From: CBDCHC01 sp965217075
GTDB taxonomy: Bacteria; Pseudomonadota; Gammaproteobacteria; PS1; Pseudothioglobaceae
Length of the DNA stretch: 64,000 bases
Direction: 5' to 3'
NCBI GenBank assembly: GCA_965217075.1
Contig: CBDCHC010000012.1
Coordinates: 21,737-85,736 of the forward strand
Every line of letters starts with the position of its first letter. Positions within the stretch are counted from its first letter, which is position 1. Below the pieces are notes generated by a model. That model had not been told where the DNA came from. It saw only the letters and a program-made list of their open reading frames with translations, and searched no databases. Position numbers and translations under genes: made by a program. Below, in pieces: positions 1-8,800 of this stretch.

Positions 1-2285
1 CCTGTAGCATTTGCTGTAAAGGTTGCTGTCCATACTTTATTATCAGTTGTTGACTTAGTTAAACTAGTAATACTACCATTATCTGCTGTTATATCACTCA
101 GAGCAAAATTTGCTATTTCTTCACTAAAAGTAAAGGTAACAGTTGTACTATTATTTACTGGAATAATAGTAGTATCTGTAGTAATTTCAAGTGTAGGAGC
201 AGTAGTATCCACAGTAATATCAAGCGCACTACTAGCTGCGCTGGTATTACCAGCGGTGTCTGTGGCTTTAGCACTTAGGTTGTTTACTCCTTCATTTAGT
301 AGAGTAGTTAAAGTAGCGTTATAAACACCAGTAGTAGCATCTGCTGTAGCACTGCCTACTTCTATAGCGCCGTTATATATTTTAACTGTAGCGCCTGCTT
401 CAGCTGTGCCAGTTATTGTTGGCTTGGTATTGCTAGTTATATTATCAGTAGTGTTGCTGCCAGTATCGCTTGCAGTTGCTAAAATAATAGTTGGGGTGCT
501 TGGCGCTGTAGTATCAATGGTAATATTAAGCGCACTACTAGCTGTACTTGTATTACCAGCAGTGTCTGTGGCAATAGCTGTGAGCTTATGTGTTCCTTCA
601 TTAAGCGCAGTTACAGTAATAATATAATTACCACTAGCATCTGCTGTAGCGCTGCCTACTTCTGTAGTGCCGTTATATATTTTAACTGTAGCGTCTGCTT
701 CAGCTGTGCCAGTTATTATTGGCTTGGTATTGCTAGTTATATTATCAGTAGTGTTGCTACCAGTATCGCTTGCATCTGCTAAGTCAATAGTTGGGGTGCT
801 TGGCGCTGTAGTATCTAAAATAAAACTAATGCTTTTAACATTAGATAATTGATTATTAGAGCTTTTATTTCTAATTTCTAATACATAATCTCCATCTGTT
901 GTTAGCTGGTAATTATCGCTCCAGTCGTAAGCAACTACACCATCTTTAATAACTTTGTATTCTAAAATAAATTCATTATCTGCTTTATTTATTATCTTTA
1001 ATTCTTTAATTATTTTATTATAACTGTCTACCTTATCTATTGTAACTACTGGAGTTGGTATAGTAGAAATTATTTGCTGGATAGTTTCTTTAACAGGGTT
1101 TTGCATATCTTTAGCTAACTTAGTAATATCTGCTAATAACTTTTGTTTGGTGGTATATAACAGCATATTATTAGCCGTTATTTCTTGTGCAAGTTTGGTT
1201 GTTATCTCGTTAATTCTATTTAAAGATGAGGCAGCTGATAATGCTGCTAACAATCTACCATAATGATTAGCATCTGCCATTAAAGCGCCAGTTACATCTA
1301 TTACCGGTTTGACTTGATCTGTAACAATATCATTAATATTAAAAGTATAATCAATTAAATCTTTGGTATTTGTTAACTTTTGCGTAGTAATTGATTCTTT
1401 ATAAGTTATTTTATTATTATCTTTTATATCTACACTTACCCCTGCTATAGTAGCAGCAATAGCAGTAATAAGATTAATATTGGCAAAATCAATACTTGCT
1501 CTAGTATCTATAATAACCATTAAATCGGCATTTTCTAAATCTTTAGCACCGCTGGTCTCATCCATATAATCATAAGCATTGTTTTCATCAATAAGCCTAA
1601 GAATCAAAATGCCTTTATAATTACCATAATCTAAGGAATACTTACCATCATCACTAACATCAGTTTTTCTAAAAAATAAGCTCTCTCCTTGTTTATAAGC
1701 CAGTACTTTAAGACCATTACCAGCAAGAACAGGGCCAAGTACTATAGAGCCTTTAATAACATTAACAGCAATAGCATTAGATGCGCCAGATAAACCAACT
1801 GCTGCTAAAACGCTCATAATAATACTATCACTATTAGCAACATCGTCTATTGGAGATATTAAATTATTAGTAATATCTACTTTCATCATATTAACTAAAG
1901 TATTAGTATTGCCATAAGCATATAACAAAACATCACCATTTTTCAAAAATAAAGTGTCTATATTGTCAGTAACATAATAAAAGTTTTTAGTATTATTAGT
2001 ACCTGTAAATTCTACTGAAACTAAACAAGATAAATCACTTTGGCAGATAGTAAAATAATCTTTAACTAAAATCTCTACTCCATTTGCCAGCGATATATTT
2101 AAATTTTGCCAATGTTTTGTAATGATAAAATTTCTTACATCCTCATCAAGATGTAGAATATAATGCTCACCGCTATTAATTGTTATATATTTATCATCTA
2201 CTATTTTTAGTTTTCTGCTAGTTAATTTTTTGGCAATAGTAGCTGCTTTTTTTTGCATTAATTGTAATGTTTTCACAATTGTCAT
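1..2285 (-). CDS. giant Ig-repeat surface/secreted protein, 3' end outside window
   Basis: Reading the minus strand from ATG at 2285, the frame stays open to position 1, giving at least 761 residues; the rest lies beyond the window edge. The N-terminal part resembles that of the giant protein at 2850-9956, including a CX5C motif (C81, C87) and a region around residues 290-380 with the phrase ISTIPTPVV. There is no signal peptide. From about residue 490 it enters Ig-like modules marked by DTTAPSTPTI, DNITSNTKP, ITGTAEA and ATDTAGNTS. The upstream AAAGGA touches the ATG, so a GTG three codons in (2276) has better ribosome-binding spacing and may be the true start. It is a tandem paralogue of the next gene. 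A role as a type I-secreted adhesin is inferred from that paralogue, because the secretion end is not visible here. Confidence 0.85.
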   Translation of the reverse strand, partial: MTIVKTLQLMQKKAATIAKKLTSRKLKIVDDKYITINSGEHYILHLDEDVRNFIITKHWQNLNISLANGVEILVKDYFTICQSDLSCLVSVEFTGTNNTKNFYYVTDNIDTLFLKNGDVLLYAYGNTNTLVNMMKVDITNNLISPIDDVANSDSIIMSVLAAVGLSGASNAIAVNVIKGSIVLGPVLAGNGLKVLAYKQGESLFFRKTDVSDDGKYSLDYGNYKGILILRLIDENNAYDYMDETSGAKDLENADLMVIIDTRASIDFANINLITAIAATIAGVSVDIKDNNKITYKESITTQKLTNTKDLIDYTFNINDIVTDQVKPVIDVTGALMADANHYGRLLAALSAASSLNRINEITTKLAQEITANNMLLYTTKQKLLADITKLAKDMQNPVKETIQQIISTIPTPVVTIDKVDSYNKIIKELKIINKADNEFILEYKVIKDGVVAYDWSDNYQLTTDGDYVLEIRNKSSNNQLSNVKSISFILDTTAPSTPTIDLADASDTGSNTTDNITSNTKPIITGTAEADATVKIYNGTTEVGSATADASGNYIITVTALNEGTHKLTAIATDTAGNTSTASSALNITIDTTAPSTPTIILATASDTGSNTTDNITSNTKPTITGTAEAGATVKIYNGAIEVGSATADATTGVYNATLTTLLNEGVNNLSAKATDTAGNTSAASSALDITVDTTAPTLEITTDTTIIPVNNSTTVTFTFSEEIANFALSDITADNGSITSLTKSTTDNKVWTATFTANAT
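536..781. repeat. inter-gene Ig-module repeat (copy in partial gene)
   Basis: About 246 bp inside the truncated giant gene matches 5801-6046 in the neighbouring giant gene almost base for base; I noticed a single difference. The offset of 5265 bp is a multiple of three, so both copies are read in the same frame as an Ig-like module. This is far closer than the surrounding parts of the two genes. Confidence 0.85.
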
Positions 2286-2319
2286 TCCTTTAAAATAAAT
2301 TAACAAAAAAAGAATTCCT

Positions 2320-2325
2320 ATTATA
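2320..2325 (-). promoter_or_regulatory. candidate -10 box for the truncated giant gene
   Basis: On the minus strand this reads TATAAT, about 35 bases before the ATG at 2285, which would give a leader of roughly 25-35 nt. No convincing -35 hexamer lies 16-18 bp upstream, and TATAAT is expected by chance in DNA this AT-rich, so the call is weak. Confidence 0.3.
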
Positions 2326-2641
2326 ATGTAATTTTTTATTCATAAAGAAAAAACAAAAAATAATAAGACAAACATAAATTCGAAATAATCATTACTTATA
2401 GTTAAAAGCAGATAATTAAAATAATTATTGGTAATATCTTAAAAAAATAGCATAAATAAAATAAACTTAGCTATTTAATAAGCAAGCTTAAATTATTAGA
2501 ATTGATAATTAGCGCCTAATAAATAAAAAATAAAGTAATAATTGTAAACATACAAAAAATAGACTACGTAGTAAAAAATATTTTATTAATAAAACAAAAA
2601 TACTATTAATACACATTCAAACAAAATAGGAATAAGGTAGG

Positions 2642-2714
2642 AATAAGGGGACGTTACCCTTTTTTATGCTAAAATATCTAAATGCTATCCAAAAAAGGGT
2701 AACGTCCCCTTATT
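2642..2714. repeat. 24-bp perfect inverted repeat (REP/MITE-like hairpin)
   Basis: The left arm 2642-2665 and right arm 2691-2714 are exact reverse complements, around a 25-nt loop. The core reads GGGGACGTTACCC and the inner end is a run of six T/A. From memory, palindromes with this GGGGAC...GTCCCC look occur beside REP-associated tyrosine transposase genes and as scattered MITE-like elements, but no transposase lies in the window. It could also act as a transcription barrier between the two giant genes. Being a perfect inverted repeat is seen; mobility is inference. Confidence 0.7.
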
Positions 2715-2794
2715 TCTTAGATAAACTTATTAAACTAAGTTAATGATTATATACTTAGCAATACAACATTATGCTATAAATTATACTATTATTT

Positions 2795-2828
2795 TATAAC
2801 AGCCACTTACAAATTAGTAGCTGTTATA
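2795..2828 (-). terminator. hairpin downstream of the giant adhesin gene
   Basis: Arms 2795-2806 and 2817-2828 pair over 11 of 12 positions (one C-A mismatch) with a 10-nt loop, about 21 bp past the stop codon at 2850. The T-run lies on the plus-strand side (2829 on), so on the minus strand the hairpin has an A-run before it and only a weak AAAATAAT after it. A terminator for the minus-strand gene is likely from position but not textbook. Confidence 0.45.
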
Positions 2829-2849
2829 TTTTTTTATATTTATAATATC

Positions 2850-5800
2850 TTATAACAACACAAAATCACTCTCTACAGCTATATAACTATTGCTTAACAC
2901 AATATTAACTGTACTAGTACCAGCACCACCAGTGCCATCAATATCAATACTAATATTACCAGCAGTTGCAGTTACATAATCAGTAAAGCTATCACCAGCG
3001 CTATACCCATCTAATAATACAGCAATATCAATCTTATCAGTACCGCTGACAAAATCAGTAATGGTATCAGTGCCTGTATTGTTATATAAAAAGTGGAAAA
3101 TATCAGCTCCAGTGCCACCAGTTAAAGTATCATTGCCAGCTCCGCCGTAGATATTATCAGCAGCACTACCGCCAATAATAGTATCATTGCCGCCAAGGCC
3201 ATGAATGGTTTGCGCAGTAGTTGTGGCGCTTTTATCTGTAGCAGTAGTATCAGTAGCTGTATTATCTCCTACAGTAAAACTATCATCATTAGCTTTAAGT
3301 GTAGCAGTAGTAGTCCACTTATAAGTATCTGTTAAATACTGCATAGCAGTAGCGTTAGAATATGTTATGGTAGCGCCACCTATAGAAACACCATTTTGCA
3401 GGCTAGTCTCACCATCAGCTGTGTTTATGTCTGCCCAGCCTGTAAGTGTTTTATCCATATTAGTAATTGACATAGCAGATCCATTAAATATACCAGACAT
3501 AGTAGTTACCTGCGATATATTCCAACTGCCTATGTTTTGGTTAAAGTTGCTGGCATAAGAAAACATACGAGTCATACTAGTTACCTGGGATGTATCCCAA
3601 GCGCCTATGTTTTGATCAAAAACGATGGCAGCATAAAACATATCAGTCATACTAGTTACCTGGGATGTATCCCAAGCACTTAGATCTGTGTTAAATTTAG
3701 TGGCACCATTAAACATAGTACTCATAGCAGTTACCTTGGATGTATCCCAAGCACTGAGATCTGTGTTAAATTTACTGGCAGAAGAAAACATATAACTCAT
3801 ATCAGTTACCTGAGATGTATCCCAAGCGCCTATGTTTTGGTTAAAGTTGCTGGCACCACTAAACATACCTAACATATTAGTTACCTTGCCTGTATCCCAA
3901 GCGCTGATATCTGCGTTAAATTCAGTAGCAAGCAAAAACATATTACTCATATTAGTTACACTACTTAAATTAGGTGCGTTAGTAGGTATAGAAACTAAAT
4001 TAGCTGCATAAATAAATGCCTTATTAAAGCTTTGCCATGCTGTGTTACCCCAGCTATCAATGCTTATTAATTGAGTGTTTTTATTATTCCAAGCAGTACC
4101 ACCAAAACTAATTACTGGATAATCACCAGTAATAGCTATCTGATGATTACCAGCTGTAGCGTAGACATGAGTAGCGTTAGCTGTTTGAGAGCTCTCAACA
4201 CTACCGTCACCCCAGTCTATAGTGTAATTATACTTATAATCATTATTTACCCTAATCCTAACTGTTTCATTATCTGCACTAGTTTTCCAAGTGCTAAGAA
4301 GAGGTCTATGTGCTTCAATACTATAATTAGCACTATTTGCTGTTATTGTATTATTATTACCAGCTATATCGCTATATGCGCCTACATCTACACTAATGTT
4401 ATTAGCTGTACTTTCTGTAGCATTTGCTGTAAAGGTTGCTGTCCATACTTTATTATCAGTTGTTGACTTAGTTAAACTAGTAATACTACCATTATCTGCT
4501 ATTATATCACTCAGAGCAAAATTTGCTATTTCTTCACTAAAAGTAAAGGTAACAGTTGTACTATTATTTACTGGAATAATAGTATCTGTAGTAATTTCAA
4601 GTGTAGGAGCAGTAGTATCCACAGTAATATCAAGCGCACTACTAGCTGTACTTGTATTACCAGCGCTATCTGTGGCTGTAGCTCTTAGCTTATTTACTCC
4701 TTCATTTAGTGGAGTAGTTAAAGTGATACTATAATTACCAAGATTATTAGTATCCTCTGTAGCTATGCCTAATAAATCACGATCATTATAAACCTTAACT
4801 ATAGCTCCAGTTTCAGCTGTTAGGTTTATAGTTGGGGTATTATCATTAGTTATATTATCAGTATTGCTATTGCCAGTATCGCTTGTAGCTGCTAAGTCAA
4901 TAGTTGGGGCAGCTGGTGCTGTGGTATCATAAGCCTGAGAGGCAGTGCTACTAGCACTGCCAATACCCACTGTATTTGTAGCAGCATCTGCGTCTACACT
5001 TACAGTTATACTGCCTTCTGAGTTTGGAGTTGGGGTTACTGTTAGGCTATAAGTAGTGCCAGAGCCTGTAAGAGTTCCTTTAGTACCACCAGTTACAGTT
5101 ATGTCGCTGATATCAAAGCCAGTTACTATTTCAGCAAAAGTAAAGGTAAAGGTAACATCGTTATTAGTTGCTGTTGTAGCATTATCAGTAATAGTTAGTA
5201 CTATTTTATCGGCTACAGTAATAGCTAGTGCTTGATCGGTGCTATTACCAGCAGCGTCTATAGCTGTGATGATAACATTATTAGTAGTAGCAATAGTTGT
5301 AGCAACTTTATAGCTAAGCTCACCAGTAGCTGGGTCTATATTAAATAAGTTAGCATCAGTGCCGCTAATGCTATAAGTAGCACCATTTGTATCAGTTGCA
5401 GTAGCTGTGTATATAGTAGCTGTATCTCCTAGTGCTACAGTTGTAGTTGCTGGGATAGTAAATGTAGGGCCGGTAGTATCAACAGTAATATCAAGCGCAC
5501 TACTAGCTACGCTGGTATTGCCAGCGGTGTCTGTAGCAATAGCTGTGAGCTTATGTGTTCCTTCATTAAGCACAGTTACAGTAATAATATAATTACCACT
5601 AGCATCTGCTGTAGCACTGCCTACTTCTATAGCGCCGTTATATATTTTAACTGTAGCGTCTGCTTCAGCTGTGCCAGTTATTATTGGGGTATTATCATTA
5701 GTTATATTATCAGTATTGCTGCTGCCAGTATCGCTTGCAGTTGCTAAAACAATAGTTGGAATGCTTGGCGCTGTAGTATCAACGGTAATATTAAGCGCAC

Positions 5801-8800
5801 TACTAGCTGTACTTGTATTACCAGCAGTGTCTGTGGCAATAGCTGTGAGCTTATGTGTTCCTTCATTAAGCGCAGTTACAGTAATAATATAATTACCACT
5901 AGCATCTGCTGTAGCGCTGCCTACTTCTGTAGTGCCGTTATATATTTTAACTGTAGCGTCTGCTTCAGCTGTGCCAGTTATTATTGGCTTGGTATTGCTA
6001 GTTATATTATCAGTAGTGTTGCTGCCAGTATCGCTTGCAGTTGCTAAAACAATAGTTGGAATGCTTGGCGCTGTAGTATCAATGGTAATATTAAGCTCAC
6101 TACTAACTGTACTTGTATTACCAGCAGTGTCTGTGGCAATAGCTGTGAGCTTATTTACTCCTTCATTTAGTGGAGTAGTTAAAGTGATACTATAATTACC
6201 AAGATTATTAGTATCCTCTGTAGCTATGCCTAATAAATCACGATCATTATAAACCTTAACTATAGCTCCAGTTTCAGCTGTTAGGTTTATAGTTGGGGTA
6301 TTATCATTAGTTATATTATCAGTATTGCTATTGCCAGTATCGCTTGTAGCTGCTAAGTCAATAGTTGGGGCAGCTGGTGCTTTAGTATCATAAGCCTGAG
6401 AGGCAGTGCTACTAGCACTGCCAATACCCACTGTATTTGTAGCAGCATCTGCGTCTACACTTACAGTTATACTGCCTTCTGAGTTTGGAGTTGGGGTTAC
6501 TGTTAGGCTATAAGTAGTGCCAGAGCCTGTAAGAGTTCCTTTAGTACCACCAGTTACAGTTATGTCGCTGATATCAAAGCCAGTTACTATTTCAGCAAAA
6601 GTAAAGGTAAAGGTAACATCGCTATTAGTTGCTGTTGTAGCATTATCAGTAATAGTTAGTACTATTTTATCGGCTACAGTAATAGCTAGTGCTTGATCGG
6701 TGCTATTACCAGCGGTGTCTATAGCTGTGATGATAACATTATTAGTAGTAGCAGTAGTTGTAGCAACTTTATAGCTAAGCTCACCAGTAGCTGGGTCTAT
6801 ATTAAATAAGTTAGCATCAGTGCCGCTAATGCTATAAGTAGCACCATTTGTATCAGTTGCAGTAGCTGTGTATATAGTAGCTGTATCTCCTAGTGCTACA
6901 GTTGTAGTTGCTGGGCTAGTAAATATAGGGCCGGTAGTATCAACAGTAATATCAAGCGCACTACTAGCTACGCTGGTATTGCCAGCGGTGTCTGTAGCTT
7001 TAGCACTTAGGTTGTTTACTCCTTCATTTAGTGGAGTAGTTAAAGTAGCGTTATAAACACCAGTAGTAGCATCTGCTATAGCACTGCCTACTTCTATAGC
7101 GCCGTTATATATTTTAACTGTAGCGCCTGCTTCAGCTGTGCCAGTTATTGTTGGGGTAGTATTGCTAGTGATATTATCAGTATTGCTGCTGCCACTATCG
7201 CTTGTAGCTGCTAAGTCAATAGTTGGGGCGTCTGGTGCTGTAGTATCTAAAGTAAAATTAATAGTCTGTGTATTTGATATATTACCAGCGATGTCTGTTT
7301 GCCTTGTTTCTAGTGCATAACTACCATCTGTAGTAGGAGCTACATAAGATGTTGACCAGTCGCTAAATATGCCATTATCTTTTTTAATTCTATATTGTAC
7401 AGTAGCATCTGTCTCAATATTATTAGAAACAGTAATACTATCATTATTAGTTATAATATTACCAGTATTGCTACTATTATTAATTGTAATATTTGGCGTA
7501 TCAACTATAGTATCAAGAGTAATAGCTAATGCTGCTGACATATCGCTAATATTACCAGCTATATCTGTGGCTTTAGCTATTAGATTGTTTGATCCCTCAC
7601 TCAGTGCAGTAGGATTTAAAGTAACTTTATAGTTACCATCTGCATCAGCTGTTTCTACGCCTACTGCTTGGTTGTCCTTATAAATAGTTACTTTAACATT
7701 TGCCTCAGCACGACCAATTATAGTTGGGGTAGTATCGCTAGTGATATTATCGCTTTTTGTGCCAGTATCACTATCAGCATCTAAACCATCAATAACTGGG
7801 GCTTCAGGTGCGGTAGTATCAAGATTAATAGTAAGTATTTCAGATATATCACTCGAATTATTACTAGCATCTATTGCTTTGGCTGTAATGTTAACATCTC
7901 CATCTACTTGGTTTGGAAAATTTGCTTGAATACTAAAATTACCATTATTATCAGATTTATTTGTACCTATTTCTTTACCATCTATGTATAACTTAACATT
8001 AGCATTTGGTTGTGATTTGCCAATTATAACAGGAGATTTTGTATTAATAATATTATCACCAATTATATTAGTATCACTATCTGCTGCTAATTTAATAATT
8101 ATTTTACTAACTACTATTTCTCCAATATTTTTAGTTACAGGGCTAATATTGCCAGCTTTATCTATTTGGCGTATTTGTATTTGATTGCTAGTAAATTTAA
8201 TATAATTATTTATTAAAAAACTATCACCACTACCGTCTATCCAGCTACTGCCAAAATCAGTAGAATATTGCCAATAATCATTCTTCTCTGTGCTTAAATT
8301 AACTATTTTTATTACCCCAGTTTGTAATGTTATATTGTCAAATCCTATGCTGCCTGGGGAGATACTATCAACTGTTAATATGCCACCATTTATATCTAAA
8401 TAATATTCTTTTGTCTCTCCTTTTCTTCTTACTTTTAAAAAATCCTTATTATAATCTCCATCGTTAAGCGTAAAACTGTTGCCAGTGCCGTCAAACCAAG
8501 AACCTCTGCCTATATTATATTCCCATTGACCAAGAGGCTGTACAGAATAAATACCTACAACTTGGCTGCTGGTTATACTATCTGCAGCTGATACACCTGT
8601 ATCTTTGATAGATAGATAAATTTTTTCATTATCAAAAATACCAAATTTATCAGCAATATCTTGTCTTAATCCTTCAAATTTAGTTTCATCAAAATTAGCT
8701 GCCTCTACTTTTGCAGCACCATCTACTAATTTTTCTTTACCAGCTATATCTAAAGTTAAAGTTCTATCGCCGTCTTGCTCTGTATTTTTAATATTTTTAT

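Larger units (their letters stand above)
2286..2849. other. 564-bp intergenic region between the giant paralogues
   Basis: No credible coding frame on either strand. It is extremely AT-rich and contains, from right to left, a hairpin just after the stop of the complete giant gene (2795-2828), a perfect 24-bp inverted repeat (2642-2714) preceded by two tandem 11-bp copies of TAGGAATAAGG (2627-2648), and the presumed promoter of the truncated gene near 2320. The GC-rich core of the inverted repeat stands out from everything around it. Confidence 0.8.

Noticed and set aside
2627..2714. Complete insertion sequence
   Set aside because: No transposase frame in the 564-bp gap and no convincing target-site duplication on the right side; only a hairpin element is supported.
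3367..7929. Many open frames of 60-131 codons on the plus strand opposite the giant gene, several with similar sequences
   Set aside because: They are antisense shadows of the Ig and DUF285 repeats; their similarity to each other follows the repeats in the minus-strand gene, and they lack ribosome-binding sites and normal composition.
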